This document shows positions 50,826 through 61,944 of a stretch of DNA of 64,000 nucleotides, piece by piece. The notes beneath the pieces were generated by a model, which worked only from the letters and a program-made list of their open reading frames with translations, was not told the DNA's origin and did no database searches. Both the position numbers and the translations under genes were made by a program. The stretch covers positions 1-64,000 of the forward strand of contig NZ_LDJJ01000006.1 in assembly GCF_001431465.1 (NCBI RefSeq), in the 5' to 3' direction. Position 1 is the first letter of the stretch. Each line of letters starts with the position of its first letter. Source of the DNA: Stenotrophomonas terrae. GTDB lineage: Bacteria > Pseudomonadota > Gammaproteobacteria > Xanthomonadales > Xanthomonadaceae.

Positions 50826-51521
50826 TCAGACGCTGCAACCATCCGGGCCACAGGCCTGTTCATCCTGGCTGGCGGCCGGCGCGGGGGCCTGTTCGGCGGC
50901 GATCTTGCGCAGCACCTGGGCGAACACTTCCGGCGGCTGCCCGCCCTGCACCGCGTATTGGCCGTTGATGACGAAGGTCGGCACCGACTGGATGCCCAGC
51001 GCCTGCGCCTGGCCAATCCCGGCCTGGACCTCGGCCAGCCCCTCGTCCGAGGCCAACATCGCCTGCACCCGCTCGGCCGGGATATCACCGGCCGCGGCGG
51101 CGCCGATCAAGACCTGCGGCTCGGCCAGATTGCGACCTTCGGCGAAGTGCGCGCGGAACAGCGCCTCACCGACCTGCTCCTGCACGCCGTACTGCCCGGC
51201 CAGCCACAGCAGCCGGTGTGCCGGCAGGGTGCTGACCTTGACCTGGCCCTGGCTGAAATCCATCGGCAGGCCCATGGCCTGGGCAGCGGACTGGGTTTGC
51301 GCCAGCATCTGCTGGGTACGCTCGACCCCACCGAATTTGGCCGCGTAGGCCTCCATCAACGGTACCGGCGTGGTGCCCGCCTCCGGATCAAGCAGGAACG
51401 GATGCCAATGCACATCCAACTGCGGCGCGTCCTCGCCCAGCAGCTCAACGCCACGCTGGAAGCGGTGCTTGCCAATCCAGCACCAGGGGCAGACAACGTC
51501 GGACCAGATATCGATGCGCAT
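50826..51521 (-). CDS. FrnE-like DsbA-family oxidoreductase
   Basis: The product has 231 residues. The thioredoxin-fold N-terminus RIDIWSDVVCPWCWIGK has a CPWC active site; HWHPFLLDPEAG and GIQSVPTFVINGQYAVQGGQ (cis-Pro loop) fit FrnE. The last ten residues, ACGPDGCSV, provide an additional C-x4-C pair, as reported for FrnE of Deinococcus. It is cytoplasmic, without a signal, and probably handles disulfides in oxidative or polyketide metabolism. It lies between nagZ and SMAG repeats. Confidence 0.87.
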   Translation of the reverse strand: MRIDIWSDVVCPWCWIGKHRFQRGVELLGEDAPQLDVHWHPFLLDPEAGTTPVPLMEAYAAKFGGVERTQQMLAQTQSAAQAMGLPMDFSQGQVKVSTLPAHRLLWLAGQYGVQEQVGEALFRAHFAEGRNLAEPQVLIGAAAAGDIPAERVQAMLASDEGLAEVQAGIGQAQALGIQSVPTFVINGQYAVQGGQPPEVFAQVLRKIAAEQAPAPAASQDEQACGPDGCSV

Positions 51522-51545
51522 GAATGTTCCTGCTCACAAAGGAAT

Positions 51546-51738
51546 GTAGTGCCGAGCCATGCTCGGCAGGGGCTGTACCTGCAATGCCAAGGTAGTGCCG
51601 AGCTATGCTCGGCAGCAGCTTTACGCAAGATACCAAGGCGATGCCCAACGATGCTCGACTGAGGCATTTGCGGCAAAGCCCCTGCCGAGCATGGCTCGGC
51701 ACTACGGGCCTCCGCTTATGCCGAGCGTGGCTCGGCAT
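51546..51738. repeat. Cluster of SMAG repeats, some decayed
   Basis: Forward units GTAG-TGCCGAGC..GCTCGGCA lie at 51546-51568 and 51592-51614; an inverted unit lies at 51682-51705 and a degenerate one at about 51719-51738 (ending CATT instead of CTAC). A further broken unit is seen around 51640-51660. They fill the whole gap between the FrnE-like gene start and the CYTH gene stop. Confidence 0.88.
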
Positions 51739-51747
51739 TGCGGGGTT

Positions 51748-52233
51748 TTACCACTGGCTATAGGGCTTGGATGCCAGCGCCAGATTGTAATAACGCAGCT
51801 CGTCGGTCACTTCGGCGCCGGCCCAGTCTGGTTTGGCAAACACCTGATCGGCGCTTTCCAGTTCCACCTCGGCCACCACCAGCCCGGCGTTGTCGCCGAG
51901 AAACTCGTCCACTTCCCACAGCAGGCCATCGTGCTGGACCAGGTGCCGGCGCTTGTCGATCAAGCCGCCGACGCACAAGGCCAGCAGCTCACGGGCCTCG
52001 CTTACCGGCACCGGGTAATCAAACTCCTGGCGGGTGTGGCCGAGCTCGCGCGACTTGATGTTCAAGTACGCCTCCTCGCCCTGGATGCGCACCCGCACCG
52101 AGGCCTTCTGCGCACCGCTGTCCATCGCCGCCATATCGTTGATATAGCCCTGCGCCATCGGAATCACCGCATGCGCGGCAGCGCGCCAGCTGTCATCGGT
52201 GACAAGGAACTTGCGTTCGATCTCGATGCCCAT
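51748..52233 (-). CDS. CYTH-domain phosphohydrolase
   Basis: The product has 161 residues. The CYTH signature EIERKFLV at residues 4-11 and the charged strands (VRVRIQGEEAYLNIKSR, then EVDEFLGDNAGLVVAEVELES) form the triphosphate tunnel. This size class is usually an inorganic triphosphatase or nucleoside triphosphatase, or rarely an adenylate cyclase of class IV; I cannot tell which. It follows rlmD with 3 bases between and is probably co-transcribed. Confidence 0.85.
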   Translation of the reverse strand: MGIEIERKFLVTDDSWRAAAHAVIPMAQGYINDMAAMDSGAQKASVRVRIQGEEAYLNIKSRELGHTRQEFDYPVPVSEARELLALCVGGLIDKRRHLVQHDGLLWEVDEFLGDNAGLVVAEVELESADQVFAKPDWAGAEVTDELRYYNLALASKPYSQW

Positions 52234-52236
52234 GGC

Positions 52237-53577
52237 TTAGTGCTTCTCGAAAACGGCAATGCTTTCAACATGCGCGGTATGCGGGAACATGTCCATCGCA
52301 CCTGCCGACACCAAGGTGAAGCCCCGCTCGTTGACCAGGTAGCCCGCATCGCGTGCCAGCGAGCCCGGGTGGCAGCTGACGTAGACGATGCGCTTGAACT
52401 GATCCAGCGGCAATTGCTTGAGCACGTCGATCGCGCCCGAACGCGGCGGGTCCAGCAGCAGCTTGTCAAAGCCCTGCTGCATCCACGGCGCACTGCTCTG
52501 ATCCAGGGTCAAATCGGCGGCGTAAAATTCGGCGTTGTGCAGACCATTGCGCTCGGCGTTTTCCTTGGCGCGCGCGACCAGACCGGCCTCGCCTTCCACG
52601 CCGACCACTTCGCGCACGGTGCGCGCCAGCGGCAAGGTGAAATTGCCCAGGCCGCAGAACAGGTCAAGCACGCGCTCGTCCGGCTGTGCGTCCAGCAGGG
52701 TCAGCGCATGCGCGATCATCTGCTGGTTGAGCTTGGCATTGACCTGGATGAAATCCAGCGGCTGGAACGCCAGCTCCACATCCCATTGCGACAACGCGAA
52801 CGACAGCGCCACGCCCTCGGCCGGCCACAACGGTGCGACCGTGTGCAGGCCACCGGACTGCAGGTAGATCGCAAAACCGTGTGTCTGGCCGAACGCGATC
52901 CATGCCTGCCGATCGGCATCGCTGAGCGGCTGCAGATGGCGCACGGTCAGCGCGATGGCGGCGTCGCCTGCGATGAACTCGATCTGCGGGATGTCACGCT
53001 TGCCATCCAGCGATTCGATGAATTCGGACAGCGCTGCGACCTTGCTGCCGATCTCCGGGATCACCGTCAGGCACTGCGACAGGTCGGCCACAAAACGCGG
53101 GTCCAGCTCGCGGAAGCCGACCAGGGTCTTGTCCTTCTTCTCGACACGGCGGACCGAAAAACGGCCCTTGCGGCGATAGCCCCAGCTGTCCCCCACCAGC
53201 GCCGGCAACACGCTGCCCGGGCTGACGTGACCGATGCGGGTCAGGTTCTCGGTCAGCACATGCTGTTTGGCAACAATCTGCTGTGACTCCTCCAGATGCT
53301 GCAGCACGCAGCCGGAACACACACCGAAATGCGGGCAGCGCGGCTGCACGCGATCCGGCGAGGCCTTGAGCACTTCCACCGTCTTGGCTTCGTCGAAATG
53401 CCGGCTCTTGCCGGTCTGTTCAGCCATCACCGTCTCACCCGGCAATGCACCGTTGATGAAGGTGACTTTGCCACCCTCGCCGTCGCGGCGCGCAACGCCA
53501 CGGCCATCGTGGCTCAGGTCGAGGATGTCGGTCTGGAACGGAGTTTTGTCTATGCGGGGGGATCTGGATCGGGCCAC
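52237..53577 (-). CDS. rlmD: 23S rRNA (uracil-1939-C5)-methyltransferase RlmD
   Basis: The product has about 446 residues. A TRAM-like domain comes first, followed by Fe-S cysteines (CPHFGVCSGC) and the SAM-methyltransferase core: LDLFCGLGNFTLPLA, LLLDPPRSGA with a further motif VSCHPGSLARDAGYL holding the catalytic Cys. It methylates U1939 of 23S rRNA. The start is probably GTG 53577 (VARSRS..); the frame opens earlier at 53652. The gene is divergent from the receiver-HPt gene and starts the rlmD-CYTH pair. Confidence 0.93.
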   Translation of the reverse strand: MARSRSPRIDKTPFQTDILDLSHDGRGVARRDGEGGKVTFINGALPGETVMAEQTGKSRHFDEAKTVEVLKASPDRVQPRCPHFGVCSGCVLQHLEESQQIVAKQHVLTENLTRIGHVSPGSVLPALVGDSWGYRRKGRFSVRRVEKKDKTLVGFRELDPRFVADLSQCLTVIPEIGSKVAALSEFIESLDGKRDIPQIEFIAGDAAIALTVRHLQPLSDADRQAWIAFGQTHGFAIYLQSGGLHTVAPLWPAEGVALSFALSQWDVELAFQPLDFIQVNAKLNQQMIAHALTLLDAQPDERVLDLFCGLGNFTLPLARTVREVVGVEGEAGLVARAKENAERNGLHNAEFYAADLTLDQSSAPWMQQGFDKLLLDPPRSGAIDVLKQLPLDQFKRIVYVSCHPGSLARDAGYLVNERGFTLVSAGAMDMFPHTAHVESIAVFEKH

Positions 53578-53701
53578 GTGGCAAAAGGCTGCGGGCAAAA
53601 GGGCGCACATTGTCGCAGATGCGCGCCGCGAACACCCCGACGGCTTGCACAACGCCGCGCCATCGCTAATATGCGGGCTGTAGCTGACATGGAGGCAGCA
53701 G

Positions 53702-54415
53702 ATGAATACGTATCACCAAGGAAACCTACCGCGCCTGTTACTGGTCGAGGACGACATGACCAGCCAGGGCTTCTTCCAGTTTGTGCTGGAATCGCTGCCG
53801 GCCAAGGTTGATATCGCCGATTCCTGCGCCAGTGCACTGCGCCTGGCCCAGGCCGGCACTTACGACATGTGGCTGCTCGATGTGAACCTGCCCGACGGCA
53901 ACGGCGCCAACCTGCTGCGCATTCTGCGCGAGCGGCATCCGCGTACCGTTGCGCTGGCGCATACCGCCGACACCAGCCAGGAAATACAACGCACGCTGCA
54001 ACAGGCCGGCTTCCAGGAAACACTTGTCAAGCCGATCAGTCGCGATGCCCTGCTTAAAAGCGTACGCCGCGCTCTGGCCAAGTCGGCGGTAAAGGCCGAT
54101 GGCGAGGTTGCCGAAGCCGCGCTGGATTGGGACGAGTCAGCGGCGATGAACGCGCTCAATGGGCAACAGGCGCATGTTCGTGCACTGCGCGAATTGTTTC
54201 TGTCCGAGTTGCCCAGCACCCGCGACGCGGTCAGCCACGCACTGGAAGAACACGACGACAAAACCCTGCACGCGCAGCTGCACAAGCTGCAGGCCAGTTG
54301 TGGCTTTGTCGGTGCCTCGCGGCTGGCCTATGCGGTACGCCAGTTGAACCACGATCCTGCATCGATGCAGGCGCGCCAGCAGTTCGGCAGCGCCGTCAGC
54401 GCATTGCTGCGCTGA
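53702..54415 (+). CDS. Receiver-HPt phosphorelay protein
   Basis: The product has 237 residues. The receiver domain (about 11-128) has VEDD acid pocket, LLDVNLPDG with the phospho-acceptor Asp, a T/S in HTAD and Lys in LVKP. A histidine-phosphotransfer domain follows (about 145-235) with LHAQLHKLQASCGFVGA, His as the phosphosite. No DNA-binding or kinase domain is present. It can pass phosphate from an unlinked hybrid kinase. It is an orphan, divergent from rlmD, and followed by SMAG repeats. Confidence 0.88.
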   Translation: MNTYHQGNLPRLLLVEDDMTSQGFFQFVLESLPAKVDIADSCASALRLAQAGTYDMWLLDVNLPDGNGANLLRILRERHPRTVALAHTADTSQEIQRTLQQAGFQETLVKPISRDALLKSVRRALAKSAVKADGEVAEAALDWDESAAMNALNGQQAHVRALRELFLSELPSTRDAVSHALEEHDDKTLHAQLHKLQASCGFVGASRLAYAVRQLNHDPASMQARQQFGSAVSALLR

Positions 54416-54435
54416 ATCATCCAGGACGCCCAGAT

Positions 54436-54552
54436 GTAGTGTCGAGCCATGCTCGGCAGGGGCGTTCCCGGTAAAGCCTCTTGCCGAGCATGGCTCGGCA
54501 CTACAGAGTTGGATTTTGTGTACGGCCCCTGCCGAGCGTGGCTCGGCGCTAC
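54436..54552. repeat. SMAG repeats reaching the recO stop codon
   Basis: Three units: forward at 54436-54460, inverted at 54482-54504 and inverted at 54531-54552 (GCCGAGCGTGGCTCGGCGCTAC). The last unit's CTAC (54549-54552) is GTAG on the minus strand, and its TAG is the recO stop codon. The array fills the space between the receiver-HPt gene and recO. Confidence 0.9.
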
Positions 54553-55271
54553 GGTTGCGAGCGCGGCAGTTCGCCCAGCATTTCCCAGGATTTCAGTCCA
54601 CGCCCACCGAGGTGATGCAGCAATACCGCGCGCATCTGCAGGCGCAGACTGGCCAGATCACTGTTGTCGGGCTGCTGGTCCACGGCCAGTGCCAGCAAGG
54701 CACTGCCGGTGGCCAGGCTGCGGCGTTCGTTGTTGCGCTCACTGAGCAGGCGCAACGGACCCTGCAGCGGATCCAGCCGATAGCGGGCGGCCGGATCGAT
54801 AGGCTCACCATCGGCCGCGCAGCACCAGTCAAAGCCAACACCCAGTGCATCCAGCAGGTCGCGTTCGAAGCGCCGCAGTGACCAGGCCAGCGTAGCCGGC
54901 TGGTCCAGCTGCGCACGCAGCTGGCCGTAGGCTTCATACAGCTCGGGCATCGGGTCCTGACGTGGCGTCAGGCGCATCACCAGCTCATTGATATAGAAAC
55001 CGGCCAACATCGCGTTGCCGTGCAGGCGCGGGGCGACGTCCTGGCTTTCGGCACGGCGCAGCTGCGCCAACTCGCCAGTTTGCTGCGCATCGAAACGGAT
55101 TGCCTGCAGGGGCTGCAGGGCCGCACGCAGCGCCTGCTTCTTCGGCCCCTGCACGCCGCGCGCAAGCAGACCCAGGCGCCCATGCTCCAGGCTCAGTACC
55201 TCGACCAGCAGACTGGTCTCGCGCCAGGGCCGGGCATGCAGCACGTAAGCGGGCTGGTCTTCAATGCGCAT
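54549..55271 (-). CDS. recO: DNA repair protein RecO
   Basis: The product has 240 residues. An OB-fold N-domain ([36 protein letters not shown]) is followed by a helical region with [15 protein letters not shown] and the late [14 protein letters not shown]. RecO loads RecA with RecR and anneals strands. There is no zinc-finger Cys cluster, as in other proteobacterial RecO. Its stop codon lies within a SMAG element, so the C-terminal LPRSQP may be altered relative to relatives. It ends the rpoE-to-recO gene block, about 200 bases after era. Confidence 0.93.
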   Translation of the reverse strand: MRIEDQPAYVLHARPWRETSLLVEVLSLEHGRLGLLARGVQGPKKQALRAALQPLQAIRFDAQQTGELAQLRRAESQDVAPRLHGNAMLAGFYINELVMRLTPRQDPMPELYEAYGQLRAQLDQPATLAWSLRRFERDLLDALGVGFDWCCAADGEPIDPAARYRLDPLQGPLRLLSERNNERRSLATGSALLALAVDQQPDNSDLASLRLQMRAVLLHHLGGRGLKSWEMLGELPRSQP

Positions 55272-55469
55272 TGCGGGGAAGCCGTGGCTCGGGATAGGCA
55301 ACAGCCTGCATCCGTAGCGGCGCAGGCTTCATCCAACATCTTAGCGGCCGGGCCCAGGGCGCAGGCGAGAAGCCGAAGTAACCAGGCTTGTCGTGGCCCT
55401 GCCCTGTCTCAGTCGCGGGCGGTCGCCATGGCTGCCGCCGCTTCCGGATCACCCATTGCCCGCCGGCAA

Positions 55470-56372
55470 TTACTGCTCGCCGTAGCCGAAGGCCTTGAGC
55501 GCGGCCTCGTCATCCGACCAGCCTTCACGCACGCGAACCCAGGTTTCCAGGAACACCTTGGCGCCGAACAGACGTTCCATCTGCAGGCGGGCCTTGGCGC
55601 CGATTTCCTTCAGACGGGTGCCGCCCTTGCCAATCACAATCGCCTTCTGGCCTTCGCGCTCGACCCAGATGACCGCGCCGATGCGCAGCAGCGCACCGTC
55701 TTCGGCGAAACGTTCGATCTCCACCGTGGTGGCGTACGGCAGTTCTTCGCCAAGCTGGCGCATCAGCTGCTCACGGACCAGCTCGCCAGCCAGGAAACGC
55801 TGGCTGCGGTCGGTGATTTCGTCTTCGCCATACATCGGCGGGGCTTCCGGCACCAGACCAATCAGGTCGCGTACCAGCGACTCCAGGCCGTTGCGCTTGA
55901 GCGCCGAAATCGGGTGCACGGCGGCGAAGTCGCGGCCAACGGTGATCTCCTGCAGGAACGGCAGCAGCGCACCCTTGTCCTTCATCCGGTCAACCTTGTT
56001 GACCACCAGCACCACCGGGATACCGGCGTCGCGCAGCACATTGAAGGCCAGGGTGTCTTCTTCGTCCCAGCGACCGGCTTCGATGACCAGCAGGCCGGCG
56101 TCCACGCCTTCCAGCGAGGCACGGGCGGCACGGTTCATCACCCGGTTCATCGCTCGCTTCTGCTGGCGATGCAGTCCGGGCGTATCGACCAGCACCAGCT
56201 GCCCTTCCGGGTAGGTGGCGATGCCGAGCAGCCGGTGACGGGTGGTCTGCGGGCGGTTGGAGACGATGCTGACCTTGGCGCCCACCAGGGCATTGGTCAG
56301 GGTCGATTTACCGACGTTGGGGCGGCCGATGACGGCGACGCTGCCACAGCGATGAGAGGAGGTGTCGTTCAC
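55470..56372 (-). CDS. era: GTPase Era
   Basis: The product has 300 residues. G motifs are [24 protein letters not shown] and SALKRNG. The C-terminal KH domain ([30 protein letters not shown] region) binds 16S rRNA near the 3' end. Era supports 30S maturation and growth control. It overlaps rnc by four bases (ATGA), as often seen. Confidence 0.97.
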   Translation of the reverse strand: MNDTSSHRCGSVAVIGRPNVGKSTLTNALVGAKVSIVSNRPQTTRHRLLGIATYPEGQLVLVDTPGLHRQQKRAMNRVMNRAARASLEGVDAGLLVIEAGRWDEEDTLAFNVLRDAGIPVVLVVNKVDRMKDKGALLPFLQEITVGRDFAAVHPISALKRNGLESLVRDLIGLVPEAPPMYGEDEITDRSQRFLAGELVREQLMRQLGEELPYATTVEIERFAEDGALLRIGAVIWVEREGQKAIVIGKGGTRLKEIGAKARLQMERLFGAKVFLETWVRVREGWSDDEAALKAFGYGEQ

Positions 56373-57046
56373 TTGGAATCCAATTGCTCTATTGCGGCGG
56401 CTGCCGCCTGTTGTTCGGCCAGCCGTCGCGAAGTGCCTTCGCCTTCGGTACTTACGGCAGGGTCAGCCACGCAACAGCGCACATGGAAGTGCTTGGCGTG
56501 GTCGTCGCCGGTCTCCGATACCAGCTCGTATACCGGCAGAGGCTTCTGCCGGGCCTGCAACCATTCCTGCAGACGGGTCTTGGGGTCTTTCTCGGGCTTG
56601 CCCACCGGCACCGCCGACAGCGAGGCCTCGAACCACGGCATGATCCGCGCGCGGCAGGCTTCGAAACCGGCATCCAGGTAGATCGCCGCAACCACCGCCT
56701 CGACCGTGTCGGCCAGGATGGAGTCGCGACGATGGCCGCCCGACTTCATCTCGCCCGGGCCCAGCGTCAGCCGCTCGCCCAGTTCCAGGGTTCGGGCGAT
56801 CACCGCCAGGGCGCTTTCACAGACCAGCGAGGCGCGAGCACGGGTGAGCGCGCCTTCGTCAGCCTTGGGCCAGCGCGTGAAAAGCGCTTCGGCGATCAAC
56901 ATGTTGACGATGCTGTCGCCAAGGAATTCCAGGCGCTCGTTATGCGGCGCACCGGCACTGCGATGGGTCAGGGCCTGCTTCAGCAAACCCTGATCCTTGA
57001 ATGGATGACCGATCAGGTCACCCCGTTGGAACGTTCTAGTCAACAC
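56369..57046 (-). CDS. rnc: Ribonuclease III
   Basis: The product has 225 residues. The RNase III signature [20 protein letters not shown] is complete, followed by [14 protein letters not shown] with the second acidic cluster and a dsRBD (about 153-224: [32 protein letters not shown]). It cleaves double-stranded RNA in rRNA and mRNA processing. It overlaps the DUF4845 gene end by 11 bases and era by four, so the three are coupled. Confidence 0.97.
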   Translation of the reverse strand: MLTRTFQRGDLIGHPFKDQGLLKQALTHRSAGAPHNERLEFLGDSIVNMLIAEALFTRWPKADEGALTRARASLVCESALAVIARTLELGERLTLGPGEMKSGGHRRDSILADTVEAVVAAIYLDAGFEACRARIMPWFEASLSAVPVGKPEKDPKTRLQEWLQARQKPLPVYELVSETGDDHAKHFHVRCCVADPAVSTEGEGTSRRLAEQQAAAAAIEQLDSK

Positions 57047-57407
57047 TGCTTCCAGTCAATTCCTGCGAATTCTCGAAGTTGCCGACGATGTCCAGGTTAC
57101 CCACCAGCGGACGGCGAACTTCGTACTTGACGTTCATGCGGACACCACCATCGATGCGCTCGAACTTGATGTCGTCACGCGTCACCGACTCGGAGCTGTT
57201 GATGTCCATGCGCTTGAAAAACAGCTCCAGCGCCTTGTTCGGATCTGAACTACCCGGTTCGCTGGCCAGCGACTTCATCGAGGTCTTGACCGCGTAGAAC
57301 TCCTGGTACATCGGAAACAGCTTCATCCCCACGTACAGGCCGAAGCCCACCACCGCCAACACCATCAGGAACGAGGTCAGCGTCATACCTGCTTGCTTGT
57401 GCTTCAT
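57036..57407 (-). CDS. DUF4845 membrane protein
   Basis: The product has 123 residues. One membrane segment (about 8-27; [24 protein letters not shown]) resembles a pilin-like N-terminus and is followed by a periplasmic domain ([16 protein letters not shown], then [17 protein letters not shown]). DUF4845 proteins usually sit between lepB and rnc, as here; they are of unknown function. GGGGAGATC precedes ATG 57407. Confidence 0.88.
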   Translation of the reverse strand: MKHKQAGMTLTSFLMVLAVVGFGLYVGMKLFPMYQEFYAVKTSMKSLASEPGSSDPNKALELFFKRMDINSSESVTRDDIKFERIDGGVRMNVKYEVRRPLVGNLDIVGNFENSQELTGSSVD

Positions 57408-57436
57408 TGCGATCTCCCCAGAAACGCGTTGTCCAC

Positions 57437-58240
57437 TCATTGAATACCCGTCCCGATACGCGACGGCTCGAAACTACCCTTGCAGAACCAGCCTTCACAG
57501 TTCAGCCAGATCAGGAAGGCCTTGCCGCGCAGATTCTCTTCCGGCAGGAAATGGGTCTGCTGCCAGAAGCGACTGTCCTCGCTGTTGTCGCGATTGTCAC
57601 CCATCACGAAGTACTGGCCTTCCGGCACCACCCAGTCACCCTGCCCGCGCGGGTCGGCACGGCCCAGCAGTTCCAGGATGGTATGGGTGCGACCCGGCAA
57701 CTGCTCGCTGAGCAGCGAGGCGCCGGTCATTTCCGCGCCACGGCCCTTGCCCACGTACTCGCCGCGGTCTTCGTAGACCATCGGCACGCCGTTGATCGAC
57801 AAGGTATCGCCGTGAAAGCCGATACGGTCGCCCGGCAGGCCGATCACCCGCTTGATCCAGTTCTGGTCCGGCGCATGCGGCGGCTTGAACACCACCACGT
57901 CGCCACGCTTGGGCTCGGACACCGGGATGATCTTGGTGTTGGTGATGGGCAGGCGGAAACCGTAGGAGAACTTGTTGACCAGGATGAAGTCACCGATCAG
58001 CAGGTTGGGCATCATCGAGCTGGACGGGATCTTGTACGGCTCGGCCACGAAGCTGCGCAGGATCAACACCACCGCCAGCACCGGGAAGAACGCGCGCGAG
58101 TAATCCACTACCGCCGGCTCTTCGCTGTCCAGCAGGCTGGCCTTTTCGGCGCGGCGCTTGCGCAGGTACAACTTGTCCAGCAGCACCACCAGGCCCGAGC
58201 CCAGGGTCAGCACGACCAGGATGATTTCAAACCATTTCAT
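57437..58240 (-). CDS. lepB: Signal peptidase I
   Basis: The product has 267 residues. Two N-terminal membrane segments (about 5-22 and 62-80) precede the catalytic domain: Ser in YKIPSSSMMPNLLIGD, Lys in RGDVVVFKPP, and GLPGDRIGF plus GDNRDNSEDSR as boxes C-E. It cleaves signal peptides in the periplasm. AAGGAACACCG precedes the ATG. It lies 105 bases after lepA and 29 before the DUF4845 gene. Confidence 0.97.
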   Translation of the reverse strand: MKWFEIILVVLTLGSGLVVLLDKLYLRKRRAEKASLLDSEEPAVVDYSRAFFPVLAVVLILRSFVAEPYKIPSSSMMPNLLIGDFILVNKFSYGFRLPITNTKIIPVSEPKRGDVVVFKPPHAPDQNWIKRVIGLPGDRIGFHGDTLSINGVPMVYEDRGEYVGKGRGAEMTGASLLSEQLPGRTHTILELLGRADPRGQGDWVVPEGQYFVMGDNRDNSEDSRFWQQTHFLPEENLRGKAFLIWLNCEGWFCKGSFEPSRIGTGIQ

Positions 58241-58345
58241 TCGGTGTTCCTTCGGAATGGGACTGGTGACGGGGGCCGCCGGATTGGCAATTGCTGGAGC
58301 GGATGCTGCGCTCTCCAGTCACCAGTCCCAAGCCCCCGATCACTG

Positions 58346-60151
<1,806 letters not shown>

Positions 60152-60246
60152 AGGTGGCGGCGGCGGCGCTGCGTCGTCAGGATAACGGGGCATTATCGCA
60201 CGGCCGGGCCAAGCCCCGCACAGGGTTTGGCCGGCAGATGAACGAA

Positions 60247-60270
60247 AGGAGCCGCCCGAAGGCGGCTCCT
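60247..60270 (-). terminator. Hairpin terminator between mucD and lepA
   Basis: Stem AGGAGCCGCC/GGCGGCTCCT with loop TTCG on the minus strand lies 26 bases after the mucD stop and is followed by TTTCGTT. The weak T run suggests partial termination, separating the sigma-E operon from lepA-lepB. Confidence 0.65.
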
Positions 60271-60295
60271 GTAGCTGCGACAAGGCCTGTGCGGC

Positions 60296-61816
60296 TTATT
60301 CGCCGGCCCGGATCGGGACAAAGGCGCTGTTGGCGCCGGCGCGGACCAGCAACATCACCACATCACCCTTCTTGTAACCGGCCAGCTCGCGGTTCAGCGC
60401 GGCGACACTGCCCACCGGGACCCGCCCGACCTGCAGCACCACCATCCCCGGAGCCAGACGCGCCTCGCGGCCGGACTGGCTGTTGACACCGGTGATGCGC
60501 ACGCCTTCACCGGCATCCAGACCCAGCTGGCGACGCTCGGCAGCGGTCAGGTCGGCCACTTCCAGGCCCAGCAGGGCGTTGGCGCCAACCTGCGGCTTGC
60601 CCTCATCGGCACCGGCGGCGGCGCTGCCCGGCCGTGCGGCATCTTCCTCCAGCTCGTTCAGGGTGACGGTGATCTCACGCGGCTTGCCGTCACGCAGGAT
60701 GCTCATCCGCACCTTGCTGCCCGGCGCCATCGCGCCAATCATCGGCGGCAGTTCGCTGGAGGTGTTGATCTCGGTGCCGTTGACCGCGCGGATCACGTCA
60801 CCCACCTCGATCCCGGCCTTGGCGGCCGCGCTGTCGGGCACCATCTGGTTGACCAGCGCGCCACGGCTATCGGGCAGCTTGAAGCCCTGGGCGATATCGC
60901 TAGTCACCTCACCAACCATCACGCCCAACTGGCCACGGCTGACCTTGCCGGTCTTCTTGATCTGCTCAACCGCATTCATTGCCAGATCGATCGGGATCGC
61001 GAAGCTGATGCCCATATAACCGCCGGACGCGGAGAAGATCTGCGAGTTGATGCCGACCACTTCACCGCGCGTATTCAGCAGCGGACCACCGGAGTTGCCC
61101 TGGTTGATCGCCACGTCGGTCTGGATGAAGGGCACATAGCGCTGCTCGTTACCACCGGTATTGCGGCCCAGCGCACTGACGATGCCGGCGGTGACCGAGT
61201 GATCCAGACCGAACGGCGAGCCGATCGCCACCACCCACTGGCCGGGCTTGAGCGAGTTGGAATCACCCACCCGCACGGTCGGCAGGTTCTTGGCCTCGAC
61301 CTTCAGCAAGGCCACGTCGTACTGGGCGTCGCTACCGACCACCTTGGCGTTGAACTCGCGGCGATCGCTGAGGGTGATCTTGACCGACTCGGCGCCGTCG
61401 ATGACATGGTGGTTGGTCAGCACATAGCCGTCATTGGAGATGATGAAGCCCGAGCCCATGCTGCGCCCGCGCGGACCGCTGTCCGGCCCCTGCTGGCCCG
61501 GCCCCGGCATCTGGAAGTCCGGCCCGAAGAAGCGGCGGAAGAACTCCGGCATCTGGTCCATGTCCGGGCCCTGCTGGGCAGTACGCGGATTGCGGCGGGC
61601 GCCGATCACGGTGTCGACCTTGACCACGCCCGGGCCAACCTGGTCGACCAGTTGGGTGAAGTCAGGCAGGCCCTGCACCAGCTGCGGCGCGGGCGCGGCG
61701 CGGGTAGCGGCAACCTGCTCGGCCGGGGCACTCGGCGCCGGGCTCTGTGCGCAAGCCACCAACGGCAGGGTCATCGCCAAAAGGCCAAACACCTTTTTTT
61801 GGATAAGTGGGGTCAT
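60296..61816 (-). CDS. mucD: Periplasmic serine protease DegP/MucD
   Basis: The product has 506 residues. A lipoprotein-like signal (LLAMTLPLVAC) is followed by a trypsin-like domain with His in TNHHVIDGAE, Asp in YDVALLKVE, Ser in INQGNSGGPLL, and two PDZ domains (about 300-385 and 410-500). It degrades or refolds misfolded envelope proteins and dampens the sigma-E response. GGAGGCTC lies 9 bases before the ATG. It follows rseA after 128 bases, in the usual order. Confidence 0.95.
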   Translation of the reverse strand: MTPLIQKKVFGLLAMTLPLVACAQSPAPSAPAEQVAATRAAPAPQLVQGLPDFTQLVDQVGPGVVKVDTVIGARRNPRTAQQGPDMDQMPEFFRRFFGPDFQMPGPGQQGPDSGPRGRSMGSGFIISNDGYVLTNHHVIDGAESVKITLSDRREFNAKVVGSDAQYDVALLKVEAKNLPTVRVGDSNSLKPGQWVVAIGSPFGLDHSVTAGIVSALGRNTGGNEQRYVPFIQTDVAINQGNSGGPLLNTRGEVVGINSQIFSASGGYMGISFAIPIDLAMNAVEQIKKTGKVSRGQLGVMVGEVTSDIAQGFKLPDSRGALVNQMVPDSAAAKAGIEVGDVIRAVNGTEINTSSELPPMIGAMAPGSKVRMSILRDGKPREITVTLNELEEDAARPGSAAAGADEGKPQVGANALLGLEVADLTAAERRQLGLDAGEGVRITGVNSQSGREARLAPGMVVLQVGRVPVGSVAALNRELAGYKKGDVVMLLVRAGANSAFVPIRAGE

Positions 61817-61944
61817 CAGCTCGAGCCTCCAATTCAGTCAAAGCGGGAAAGAACAGCCAAGCCCGGTACGCCCAACCACAGCGCACAAACCTGGAATCCG
61901 GGGGAAAACCGGTCGCCCAGAGCTGGACGACCGGCAAGCAACAC

